Positions 1-11,796 of a stretch of 64,000 nucleotides of DNA are shown in pieces. This DNA is from Sipunculus nudus (lineage: Eukaryota; Annelida; Sipuncula; Golfingiida; Sipunculidae): NCBI GenBank assembly GCA_026874595.1, contig CM049320.1:27886714-27950713 (forward strand), written 5' to 3'. Numbering within the stretch: position 1 is the stretch's first letter; each line of letters starts with the position of its first letter. Made by a program: the position numbers and the translations under genes. The notes beneath the pieces were generated by a model that ran no database searches, had not been told where the DNA came from, and saw nothing but the letters and a program-made list of their open reading frames with translations.

Positions 1-74
1 TTCCGCTGACGAAAGCTCTAAAGGAATCTATTCTGCTACCAGATGAGTTTTTCCCCACAAAAGCGTCAGCATAA
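1..74 (+). CDS. 3' end of an upstream ASB-like (ankyrin/SOCS-box) gene copy, partial
   Basis: The window opens inside an open frame whose residues (LTKALKESILLPDEF) closely match the end of the SOCS-box-like segment in the exon at 11796-13001. The frame ends at TAA (72-74) shortly after the LLPDEF motif. In the other copy one extra T after the GAG codon shifts the frame and gives a tail about 29 residues longer. The surrounding DNA is the left end of the segmental duplication, so this is the last exon of a tandem paralogue that lies mostly to the left. I cannot tell whether that paralogue is functional. SOCS-box proteins normally end soon after this motif, so the short form may be the ancestral one. 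Confidence 0.6.
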   Translation, partial: PLTKALKESILLPDEFFPTKASA

Positions 75-2741
75 AATGTATTTGCTCACTCTGCCGTGAT
101 TGGTTTCAGTGTAACATGAGTAAGAATTAAAATTATTAATTATAAAGCCACCCTAAAACTGTGCACATGATCTTGCCCAATGTAACAAGTACACTTTACA
201 TGTTGAATCCCGTGGCCCAGCGTTTGCTTTCTTGTTTGTGAAAATAGTCTTACCACTTGCACATGTATAACAGTATGCCCTTTATATTTTTATGGTTTAT
301 ACAGCCATCATTAACTACACTTATTAAAAAGTTGAGTACCTGTCATGGATAACCCGTCATAAATAATTTAATTAACCGCGAGTGTGCCCTTAGATATAGT
401 TAACTAAGCGTGTTAGACCCTTCTCCTCAGAGAGATAAGATTATATACTAGATTTTTTTTTCATATTTTAATCTAGCCCTAGCTATTTGTAACATTTCCG
501 TCAAAGTTCATATCTCTATGTTTAAGCCTGGTCTATATATCGGGCTTTGTTACAATCTATAGAAATAATATAAAAGAACAAGATTGATCGCTATACTTTG
601 ATATTCTGGAATATCATTTAATTTTGGCATATGCTTTGGTATACATAAAAAAGTATGAGGTTAAGATTTATGTGAGATATATTGATTGCCAACATCATAA
701 CCATCGGTGTATATGTTAAAACATTTAAATGAATATAATTTATTTCTAGATGTTTACCAGTTAACATTAATATGTGAGTGTACTTTAGAACGCACGTGTC
801 TTATTTATGTATATTTATATAAGTATACACACATTTCCTCCTTAACTACAAGATTTGAAAACCTGGCTTTCCGTTTAATAGCACATTAATTGCCTGTTCC
901 AATCTGTACGATACCTGCGGGCATATAAAAGCATGCATAATATGTTTAAATGCATTTTCATTTTTTCAAAGAAGGCGATTCATTAAAAACAGAGTAAAAC
1001 AATCGGAATGACGACCACCAACGGGACCACGGTCGCATTTCTGTAGTAGTAGTCGCATTTCTATAGAAGTAATCGCCAAAGTAAGGTTTGAATATTAAGC
1101 GTCTCACAACGTGGCGGAACGTGGTTATTTTTTAAAGTAGGCATTCAGTATAATTTGGAATTAATATTTTCTACCTAAATCAACATGATAACACATGATT
1201 TATTTATTTATAAATAGTGAAAAAAATTAGAAAATCCCAAACTAAAAAAAATAAAATATATAAACACATCTCAAGCAAACTTCTATTATTTACAACATTA
1301 CAATATATACAGTGAATGCTTATACGATACTTATACTTGATATATGAACCTCCCTCAAACAGATTTATTCTATAAAACCAAAAAAATGTATTTTCTTGAG
1401 AAACTGATGTATACAAAGTCGCCGACTTTGACACTTGTCGTGCAAAGCAGGCCCCCTCAGCTTGACCCCCAGCGTAGTCATTATGTCATGAAGTTATAAA
1501 ATTGTGATGTTAACATTCCTGGCCTTGTGTGATCATCCGTGATCACGACTTATCAGTGACGCAATCCATTGATGTGTGCCTGAACCTCTGCTACGCCTCG
1601 CAAATGACTCTGTACTTTGTGGTCGCACAACTGAGGTTCAACCGGTTGGGGCCAAAATAAGCAAGCTGCGTACTATCTTTAATCTGGCTTAAAAATATGA
1701 TATAAATAGCGAAAAAAATCGGGACGATGGGAAAGTGGTCCTAATTTCTTGGTGGTTGCTATACTGACGTATTTGTTTCGTCGTTTTACTGTACAATAAA
1801 ATAAAAACTGGGATAATTTCATGCTGTAATAACTGCGATACAGGTCATTGTACTGGATATCTGTGCTATATGTGTCCCACTACCTATATGATAGAGAGTT
1901 ACAAAGAATCAAGGATAAAATGATGTATGGAATGTATGTATATGTAACATGCTCTCTCATCATGTGTATGAACTAATAAAGCATGTAATTTGTGATATGT
2001 TTTCTGTGAAATTTCAAAAGTTTCGCCTGGCAAGGACAATAAGTTCGACACTTAAAAAAAAATAAAAAACACGACAAACGTTCTGAAATTGTTATCCCAA
2101 TGTCGGCAAAGGCGCTGATTGGGTTAAAATTAAATGAACGTTCCACATTTGTTGAAATGACTTAGATCCATCATATACATAAATTAATCATAGTTTGTTG
2201 CAAAACATATATGACAGGAGATTAGCATTTCAGCAGATCATTACATTACTTACATGTAACCACACTCAGCTGATTAACAAAATGTGATATAATGATTGGC
2301 AAATCACAACTATGAGTGTATATGACAAATACCTGAAGGAAAATCTAAATGAGTTTCCTATAGAGGATGGCCTTCCCACCAATACTTATGTCATATGTAC
2401 ATTTATGACCCTTTGGCTATTTGTACTACGCCAATAGTTTACCAGTGACCGTACAAGAAGAATTCGACAGCAAAAAAAGTTTACAGAATATATAAATGAA
2501 GTAAGGCACGCACGGTATGGACTGAACCGACCTCAATTGGTGTTCAAAGGGCATGCTGTATTGGGATATGAATCCTTTTCTTGCTGTCGTTGGATTACAC
2601 TTAAAATGTTTATTACACACTTCTTGAAGCATGGAATTAATTATTGCATAAAAATTATATACGACCAAGCCAGCTTGTAGTCAAATTGGTTAATAGGAAA
2701 TCCCGTTTATAATCACATAAATCTGAAATCCCAAACGAGTT

Positions 2742-2796
<55 letters not shown>
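2742..2796. repeat. (AC)n(AT)n microsatellite
   Basis: A compound dinucleotide run. The equivalent place in copy 2 (15340-15373) is much shorter, so the tract changed length after the duplication. Confidence 0.95.
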
Positions 2797-2799
<3 letters not shown>

Positions 2800-3142
2800 A
2801 TGATAAATCTGATCGTTTAATATCAAGGAATATTGTCATAATCCTGTTTATTTACCATGCCTGGAACCCTTGTTAGCGATGACATCTAAGGTAATCAGAT
2901 CTGAGTATCTGAATCTTATTAATAAGTAGCTGTCTATTGTAGGTTATGTCGAGGTTCTTTTCATGGATTAATGGCCATAAAGTCAAGAATAGACATATTG
3001 TTGAGACACAGTTTAACGGATCAAGAAAACCTAGTAATTCTTGAGCCAACTTTTTTTTCATATTGACGCAAATTTTACAGAGAATAATCGTAGTCTGAAA
3101 CTGTTTTGCACAGTGACAGTTTATGAGGTATCGTTTTCACGC

Positions 3143-3160
3143 GCACACACACACACACAC

Positions 3161-3209
<49 letters not shown>
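3143..3209. repeat. (CA)n(TA)n(GA)n compound microsatellite
   Basis: Three dinucleotide runs in series. Copy 2 has the same order at 15876-15957 with different lengths. Both strands of this tract produce artificial ORFs with His/Thr/Glu/Arg or Leu/Ser runs. Confidence 0.95.
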
Positions 3210-3211
<2 letters not shown>

Positions 3212-6200
3212 CTATGCCCAGTTTTTGGTGTAGCTTGTTAGTAGCTGATTTAAAAGTAAGCAAATTTTTATTTTCTGAGCTGAAATCGGATTTATCCCCA
3301 GGATTTCTGATTTAAGATAAATATGCGGCACATATTATATTTTCCTAATTTTAGGTTCTCGGCATGCTAGTGTGTGTGTATCTGTATCGGAAAGATATCT
3401 GACCCTAGGTCTCATAGACTTCACACATATGTTGGTCTTATGGATATGTAATGGTAATTAAAATATTGTTTGGGTGTGTGTGTAATTTCGGAATTATATT
3501 TATCATAACTCTTTGATTTTACGTATTGTATACTCTCACCATTAGCAACAACTGTAATGACTGTGCGACAGGCATCCTAAACCGCTAATCCGTACGCAAC
3601 TAGAGAGCACACACCTCCGTCTTCACTAGTTAAAGCACCTGTGAAGGCTCTTAAAGTAAAAAAATCCATATTCCATCATAACATATATTGATTCACTAAA
3701 ATTAATTGAAACCACCAGGTGATATTGAATATAAGCTTATTTAAAATAGGGAAGTATCTATACCCATCCATTCACAGATTGTCCGGTAAGAGTCAAGTAC
3801 GTATGGACTGTTTTGGTTGTGATGAACTGATTTAGATGTCCAATGTTCAAACCACTTGCAAAACCACGCAACTATCTGATACCACCACTGTTATTGATCT
3901 GACATTTTAATTAGTTCCCAAGGTAACAATTTAACATGCAAGACAAAAGTACCTTCAGTTAAAAAAAAATGGCTCAAACATCTTTATATTTTATATTTTT
4001 TATTTTTTTTTTCATCTGCCAGAATATAATTTTGTACATGTGTGAATAATTTTAACCAAATTCATAATAATAACATATCATTAAATAATTCATATGATTT
4101 GAAAATGAACAATGATAAGCGTGTGACTGTTTATGTAAAAGACAAAATGCGTCTCCAAGCCAAATTCTGGACGTACAGATGGACCAACGGGACCGTTACT
4201 TCGTTGGGAGAGGGATATTATTTGCAGGTATATTTAATAGGCATTCTGTAAGCCTAGTTAAATTTGCTGAAGAAATGATAAATTGACTAAAATGTTCAGA
4301 CGAAGATCCTCTACAAATATTTATTTTAGCCATGGGTGATAAGATATTTTATTCTTAAACAAAGACCTATTCTGGCTGTCCTTCTAAAAACATGTCACAG
4401 GAAAAAAAATATGATAAAATGCCAAAGCTTTGATGTGAAACCTTTCTGAGTTGTATTAATAATTGTTAAAAAAGTAAGACAGTTGTTCATACAATATTAT
4501 TCGCTTAACTTTCTTTCTCACGGGTGGTTGTCATTACTTCATTTGGAGAATGAAACACACTCCACACATATGAATGCATAATGATTCAAAGAGTTTCCCT
4601 TTTTGGGGTTAATTTGGTTTTATATTCCAGGAAATGACACGTCAATAATTGCAAGAGCCATCTGAGTATGGAATATAAAATAATAACTCACTCCTGTCGT
4701 TCGTAAATATTTGACATTTAATTAAGGAGACGGGCTGACTATCAATATTCTAATTTGAACAAATGATTCTACATACTATTCCTATCAGTACGTGTCATCC
4801 ATAATTGCTCATACAGGCGATAGCAAATTTATTGGTATCAGTGTTGAAAAACTGTTCAAATATTAGTAATTTTTAGACATTTATATTTTGTTTTTGCTTA
4901 TTTAGCTGTAAAAACCGTTTGAATAAATCCTTTTGATGTGAATGCTGAGCATTGGTTAACCCTCTTAGAGTCTCATATCTATGTATTGTAGCTGTAATTT
5001 GTTTGTGTCTTAGAAGACAATGAAGCTATTGCAAACAAACGCCTGTAGATTGTCTACCCACAATCATATATTATTACTGAATATAATAGTTTAACTATAC
5101 AGAAGTAAATTGTACGCCTTCGACCAATCATGAGTTTCTTTAGTGTTCTATGACACTGCAAATGTTACGAAACGGGTAAACTGATTTAGGGATAAAGTGT
5201 GAAACCAACAGAAAAAGAGGGATCCATAAAGTAAACTCGTCGAGGGATGTCCTTCTCAAAATAACATATCTTTTTCCTATAATACTGAAAATGTTTAGTT
5301 ATGCAAATGATGTCTGGTATTTCTTTTCGATGTCCTTGCTTTTTATTAATGATTTCTATTAATATGACTCGTGTTAAGTCTCACGTTTTGTTTTGAATTC
5401 ACGGTAAGATGACTAAAAAATGACATAAATCCTGAGACGGTGACACAGGAGTTATTACGCTGAATCATCGTTGGGCTATACAAAGACTAGAATTTTGTAT
5501 TGTTAGTGAGAACTGATGCTCTCGGTGGTTTTTTCTTTTGCGTCCTACCCAGAAGCGCAAATGTTTGAAAAATGTTGCACTGAGGGCAAAAAATGGGTAG
5601 ACAAACATGAATTTAATTTGAAATGGTTGCAATATTTCCATTTCTTGCATATTTTCCAACTGTCTTATGTTCTATTATAAGCGGTTCGTAATAGAAATAT
5701 GTAATTATGATGAAAAAGTAAAGGTTTTCACAGTTACAGTAAAAGACAAGAAATGTAAACCTGTTATAGTTATATCAATAAAACACCAAATACTAGAATA
5801 CAACACTTTACTAAAAGATGTGAGGGATAGAATGTTAGTTGCTTATAATGTCACACGGTAAACGGCTCCAGTTCTTATGTGATAAGTGGATGTTAGATAC
5901 TGTAATGATTCAGTGGGCTTGGTTAGTTTACATTGTAACAGTGCTTGGGCATTATGTTTAGCAAGTTATGGCCAGTTGAATTAAGGCAGTGCTGCTGCTA
6001 TAGTACTCCTGGTGTTTGAGTAGTTCAGTTGTTAATTGTCTGATAGCCATAAGCCCTGATACGTTATTTAGTGGTACCACAGACATTGAATGAGACATTT
6101 GTACTAAACATAATTTAGGTCCAATTTGTGTGTGATGGTGTGTGTAAGTGGGTGTTCGATTCGTAAGGTCTTTTTTCCGTAATAAACATTGTGCATCCAT

Positions 6201-6327
6201 GCTGTCGAACAACCTGATATGAAATGTGATGAACATAAAATAACTTGGTTTATGTTGTACTAAAGAGGAATCGGTTGTATTTAATTATGCTTATTTGTAA
6301 CAAACAAATGTGGTTCTAGATTGTTCA

Positions 6328-6629
6328 CCCGCCAGCACCGCTTATCCGTCGATAGAACTTGCACGGTTCTTATGGAGGCTTATATCAGTATATTTCAAAC
6401 CACTGAGCTAACAAAACACTTAACAACCTAAGCACTTTGACTTTGAGCTGGACCTTGAAATCGATTCAAATATTTTTCATAATAAAGCTTTAAAAAAATG
6501 AAAAGGTTTCAAAACCGTATTGTACTCTCTTTTCAATACAGTAAAAATACATTGCATGTCATTCTTTACATATTTATACTGAAATTGCATAAAATAATAT
6601 TGATAAAAATGAAAACTAGCAATATTGAG
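6328..6629. other. Intergenic or upstream intron sequence, nothing recognised
   Basis: This is AT-rich sequence between the end of the duplication and the first ankyrin exon. I see no coding signal. Earlier exons of the ankyrin gene are expected upstream, but none could be identified between 75 and 6629. Confidence 0.5.
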
Positions 6630-6727
6630 ATATGGATACAACGCCCCTCATCGAAGCAGTATCCCTTGACTCAAGAGAAATATTAGAGTATCTACTTGCT
6701 GCTGGAGCTGACATTAACAAAGCGATG
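6630..6727 (+). CDS. Ankyrin-repeat exon of the ASB-like gene
   Basis: The reading contains a near-canonical ankyrin repeat: TPLIEAV, then EILEYLLAAGADIN, which is the helix 1/helix 2/loop pattern. An AG at 6628-6629 precedes it and a good donor (ATG|GTAAGT) follows at 6728. Upstream in this frame is a TGA, so either translation starts at the ATG (6632) or, more likely, the exon is internal and entered at the AG, because the repeat consensus needs a residue or two before the first Met. The phase joins exactly to GAT GGA GAA at 11796, which continues with the start of a second repeat (DGETAL). Ankyrin repeats bind protein substrates, and in ASB proteins they choose the target of a Cullin-5 ubiquitin ligase. 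Confidence 0.7.
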
Positions 6728-9479
6728 GTAAGTACTGAAAAATCACTGTCACTCAGTTTTATAACGCTCGGTTTTGTTATTTTTACTTTTAATGTGACCC
6801 TGCTGCATAGCATAACTTCCTTTATAAAATGCAAATGTGTTCGCTGCAGTTTTCTTTTTGATTATCTAACAGACCACAGAACAGTAGATATATCAACTAT
6901 TGACTATGGGACATGTAGGACTTAAAAATTAACACTTAAGCTACTGTCTGCATTCAGCCATGTTTACTCAAATGTGTTATTTCAGGCATTCAGGGCATTC
7001 CTATAATGGTCAACTTGTCAGAGAAAACAGTTTAAGCTTATCATTATCAAAAATGGGAAATTTGCTAAAAATGTATGGATTATGTAAATGTAAATATATT
7101 CTGTTCACAATTATGAGCCAATATTTAGCCATAATAATTGCGGTAGTTTCTATACATGCAATAACGCTAATAATTTTAATCTCAGACATCTTTGATATTT
7201 CGTACAGGATAGCCCTGGAAAGCATGTCATTTTTAATGGAGTGCTAGTTGGGTATAAAGTGGGAGCCCTTAACAGTGATCAAATATATTAATGGAAACAA
7301 AAAAAAACAATTAAATGTCGCCATGCCATTATGTTTAAATCTTTGGCACGCACATTGCTCCATAATAAAAAATTTAAAATTGCCTCACTTAATAAATATA
7401 ATCCAGTCACTGTACTTATCAACATGGGAGCTTCAGGGCTGTTTTATAGTCAGCATGCATAATTATATAAGAACTTGAATAAGGACCTCCAAAAATATAA
7501 AACAAATGTCTTGCACAAATCTCCTGGTTAAATAAATTGTTCTTATGATAGTACCCAATACCCCACACTGTGCATAAAATTGAAGGTCATTATAATTTGC
7601 TTCAAGGCAAAGCATGACTGTGCTGTAGCTTGCCTGAAGAACCTGCTTGATACACTAGGGAATGGTATGAGATCATGAAATCCAAGAACGTTTGGGCGTT
7701 TCATTAGTTCTAATTGCAGAAGGGACCGTCAGTGTCGGACCAAACCCACAGAACTGAATCTAGGACTAAACAAAAATAGAAAATAAACTTATACCTCGCT
7801 TCTATGTGTGATAGCTGTATCGTTAGCTTTTCACCCGATTGTTGTCAGTTTATTCTGATATTTAGGGATCGATGTTCCTTTACTTATTCATAGGGATAAG
7901 GAATGTGCAATTTTGATCACCGACAGTTTATTACATTAAAGTTACTTTCATTAATGTAAGTTTTTCTCAATACTAGAATAATCGAAAACTTTGATAATCA
8001 ACATGGATTGTAATATTTCTCTCACATAGGTTATAGGTTTTTAAATTTAATCAGGCAGTACCCCCAGCTTATGTTATTACGTAATAGCTGTATTCGGAAA
8101 AAAAATCGTGCAAAGGGTATACCGTAAATCATTATGTGAAGAGAATGGCCATTCCGATCGTCCATAGCTTATTATCATAAAGTGATTTAACATTTAAATT
8201 ATTAAAAGCCTGAAATTATTATAATATATATTCAAAATTACGGTGGCACATCAGGTGTCAATACTTTTTTACCCGGGCTTCTTCAAAGAGTGATAAAAAT
8301 GGAAAGAACCTTTATGTTTCATATAACAAGCCACAATCCGTGCTAACCCAAGCGTATAATGTCTATCCCCTTGCAGCAGTTTGACTGACTGAATTCCTAA
8401 ATCAACAATTACCAATAAAACATATAAAAATCAACTTAAATTCAATCTTATTTCTTGTGATATTCTAATCAGGATATTTCATGCCTTCCATCTACAATCA
8501 ATAATACATTGCATGATAAAACTTTTCCAATGTTTCAAGTCACAATGGGAAAATGTGCACACAATATATTCTCCTTTCAACCTTAACACTATTCTTTTCC
8601 AAATTATAGGTTTATACTTAGCCCCGAAGGTGGTGTTAGTTTCTTCCAAAAACTGACCGCTTAAGTTTGTAGTCTAAAACCTCCCGTGGTTTGCATATTA
8701 TAAACATGCCGGCCTTTGAAAGCCACATGGGTTTCAATAGTCTGCTTATTGGCTATAGTGCTGCAGCTTTACCTGTACTGACAGTTTACAGCGGTGGGTG
8801 TACTTTGACCAAAAATACAAATTGAAACATTATGTTACTACCCTATGTAAAGTTGCTGGATGTATAACATCAAGGCCTATTTGGATAAACGAGAGCCTCT
8901 TATAACCGGGAAGCATGGTTATGTAAATGCCCATTTATCGGAAATCTCAACACACCCCGAGAGAGGCTTCAGAGAGTTTAAAATTGTCCAGCGAGAATCA
9001 GGAGTGGATTTAAGCGACAGAGAATAGCATTCCCTAACATAGCAATAGAAGAGGTCTAACCAGCATAAATCATGTGTTGAATTGTAGGACATGTCTTCTA
9101 TACCCTATGCATCGCTATAATCGTACTCAGTTTTATACATTTTGAGGTCGAAGAAAAACAAGGAAACTTGTGAATATAACATAATAGTATTACTGGACAA
9201 TGTAACAGGGCCATTACTGAAGGACATGTATAGTGTAACCGTCTCATTCAGCGGACATCCAGTGTAAATGTTTCCCTCTCTGTACTCCCGGTCCCATTAA
9301 ATTTGATAACGCTACAATATTCTTCATAATACAAACAGGAGGAATGTAGCTTTGATGGCTGAAACCGATGAAAGGTAATGTTTTCGAGATTATGGAAAAT
9401 AAAATCTAGATGCATAAAAACCTAGATCAGTAATGGTAGACAAAGCAACCTCGCATAATATAGAGCCTCCTGTGTACAT

Positions 9480-9743
9480 TTAAAAAATTCCAAAGTCAAG
9501 GAAATATGGAAACAGATCTTCTAAAACTCGGCTTCTATATTATGGAATGGACTTCCTAGTCACATTAGAGATGATCTCTCAATTTTCGCTTTTATGGAGA
9601 CTTATCTTTTTAAACAAGCTTATGTAAACTGATGGTATATCTTCTTGTAGTATTGTATGGTTTAGTAGATACATTTTTATATATTGAACAGCGCTAAAGA
9701 GCATGTTTTTAGAATATGAATAGTGCGCTTTAGAAATGCTGTA

Positions 9744-9788
<45 letters not shown>
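9480..9788 (+). mobile_element. 3' end of a non-LTR retrotransposon (LINE) with trinucleotide tail
   Basis: One frame just before the stop at 9630-9632 reads LWNGLPSHIRDDLS, then ETYLFKQAY. This is the characteristic C-terminus of the reverse-transcriptase ORF in CR1/L2/Jockey-like LINEs (LWNxLPxxIR...LKTYLF). Upstream the frame is broken by a stop. After about 110 bp of 3' untranslated sequence the element ends in a run of ATT units (9744-9788), as expected for LINEs with short-repeat tails. It is a 5'-truncated, inactive copy. The clade cannot be fixed from this fragment. Confidence 0.75.
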
Positions 9789-9791
<3 letters not shown>

Positions 9792-11727
9792 CGTAATATT
9801 TCATATACCAACGTTTATGACAAATGTCTAATAGCAGTTATTTTTTATTAAACGGTGGCAGCTTCTACATATGTTCGTACCCTGTCATTCACGCATGTAG
9901 TCTAAATAAATTATGAATAAAAAATCTTTTCGTCGAAACAGACTATGTGTTCAATTACATGTAACTAGAACACGTATATTACATTTCAGCATAACTAATT
10001 GATATTTTCCAAAAGCAAATAAAGGTTTACATAAATTTAAAGTTGATCGTAAATTTAGGATCCTGTTTGTACATTTTTAAAGATCCTATATTATTTTCTT
10101 TAGGGATATAACGACCACTTAATTTAATACCAGACAGGATAGCTAGATGTTTCATTTGATTATTATCAAAAAGTATGCGACTACTATTAAAACTTATCAA
10201 TTTTTTTTTTTTGCTGTTTGATGTGCAAGAAAATATAGGTAATTTAACACAATTTCAATATAAACAAAACCAGAATTCATTCACAGAGGCTTTACACAGA
10301 TGTGAAATCCTTATAAATGAATTTCTGGATCCCAAACCATAGAAATAGTGCACGTGCAATGAATTCAAAGACAAACAAAAAATAGATGTATTGATGGTTT
10401 ATAATATGGCGGCAATCTTAAAGTGAATATCACTTGTCCACATATGTTAAAATATTGAATATAGTTTCAATAACTAGTATTCCAAATTTCATGATTCTTT
10501 CATTTTTTGTTCAATTTTTCTCTTAACGTTTGGACTCTTGCGTCCTAGGTATCGAGGGAATGCCTAATAAAACGATGCATAATAAGAGCTTAAATTTCCC
10601 AGATACAAACTTGCCACAGATAATATTTTCTTCCATCAGATTTCATCGTATTTAAGCAAAAAAGACCAATGAACTAAGCACAAAGGTTTTTTTGGCACCT
10701 AAGGTTATATCCTATTTAGGTCGTTTTTTCTGATTTGTTTCGTTTGTTTGCGTAATTGTTCACTCAGTTGTTGCTAAATTCATTTGAATGTCATGTGGAC
10801 TTCATGCACAAAGTCTGAAAATAAAGTTGCTTTGTATGGCCCTAAATTGGATTTGATGTTGGGTAAATTCAGGATCCTCGCTCATAAATTCTGGACATGA
10901 AAATGCTATGTATGGTTTGCCCATCGTTGGCTTATGTTATAGTCTAACGCGAGAAGAAAAAAAATAATCAATCAGGCGGACCCCTGGAAAGCCACATGAC
11001 CAAAGAGCTTCTCCCTAATCTTCTGTTATAAGGACATTTGTTGAACATGAGAGGACACGAAAAAATAGGGTGATCATTCTTATAAATGACTTTAACGTGA
11101 CAAAACAATTTTAAGATTAATACAATTTTATACTTTAATAATAAAATATTAAAGAATTATAATATAAAAAAAATTTATTTTTCTTTTCAATGATTCCATA
11201 TTTTGTATAAGTAGTAACAAGATTTAATTAATGTTCTTTCATTTTAGTTAACTATTAAATCCTTCTAAATAAGTAAATCCCTGTTCAACGAAACTAAATC
11301 TATACTTACATGCTTTTTGTTTAACATGATATATTTAATGTTATGTTGTTTAATTTAATTTTAGTATAATATCATTCTCCTGTATAAGTAATTTTTATAT
11401 TCAAAGAAATAAACTCCATGATTTCATGTTTTGTTTTACATAATTAATTTTTCTTTCATTTTATTTTTATATAATTTTCCTTTGTTATATGTTTTAATGA
11501 CGATGTGCATTACTCTTTCACTGTTCTGTGTAATTTTAACGTTCCAGTTTAACGATAACATAGACTTTCGTGTCGTTTACATATAAAACAGATCAACTTC
11601 TGTTTTTTTTCCGACGCGATTACCTTTTTGTATGCCAATTAGTCATTTTAAAATGTTTGTTATATTATTTCCAATTAAATATCTCTCTTTTCATTTGAAA
11701 GTAAATAATAATCATCCGTTTCTTAAG

Positions 11728-11730
<3 letters not shown>

Positions 11731-11794
<64 letters not shown>
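11731..11794. repeat. (TA)n microsatellite forming the intron 3' end
   Basis: An uninterrupted run of about 32 TA units leads directly into the acceptor TATAG|GATGG. No polypyrimidine tract lies between the run and the AG. Confidence 0.9.

Positions 11795-11795
<1 letters not shown>

Positions 11796-11796
<1 letters not shown>

Larger units (their letters stand above)
75..6327. repeat. Segmental duplication, copy 1 (non-coding 3' flank of the ASB-like gene)
   Basis: The whole interval aligns by eye with 12920-19239 and then 27283-27494, mostly identical with scattered substitutions and indels. It has no convincing gene. The short ORFs that recur in both copies (for example near 707, 2426 and 5958) differ mostly at amino-acid-changing positions and are not conserved as proteins. 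Copy 1 carries about 280 bp at 1347-1627 and about 240 bp near 3755-3990 that copy 2 lacks. It lacks about 160 bp that copy 2 has near 15681-15860. Homology stops at about 6327, after the shared TTCTAGATTGTTCA. Confidence 0.9.
6728..11795 (+). other. 5.1-kb intron of the ASB-like gene
   Basis: It is bounded by GTAAGT at 6728 and AG at 11794-11795. Apart from the LINE relic at 9480-9788 and the microsatellites, I see no genes. 6926-9479 and 9789-11730 are AT-rich and featureless, with no ORF that has a recognisable product. The 3' end is a (TA)n microsatellite instead of a pyrimidine tract. Confidence 0.6.

Noticed and set aside
707-889. 60-codon ORF that recurs at 13592-13774, and similar conserved ORF pairs (2426/15023, 2873/15456, 5958/19073)
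   Set aside because: They persist only because the duplication is recent; most differences between the copies change amino acids, and none has a recognisable domain.
3041-3263. ORFs with His-Thr or Ser-Leu runs on both strands
   Set aside because: Pure translation of compound dinucleotide microsatellites; the same applies at 15767-16082, 27149-27398 and 33238-33456.
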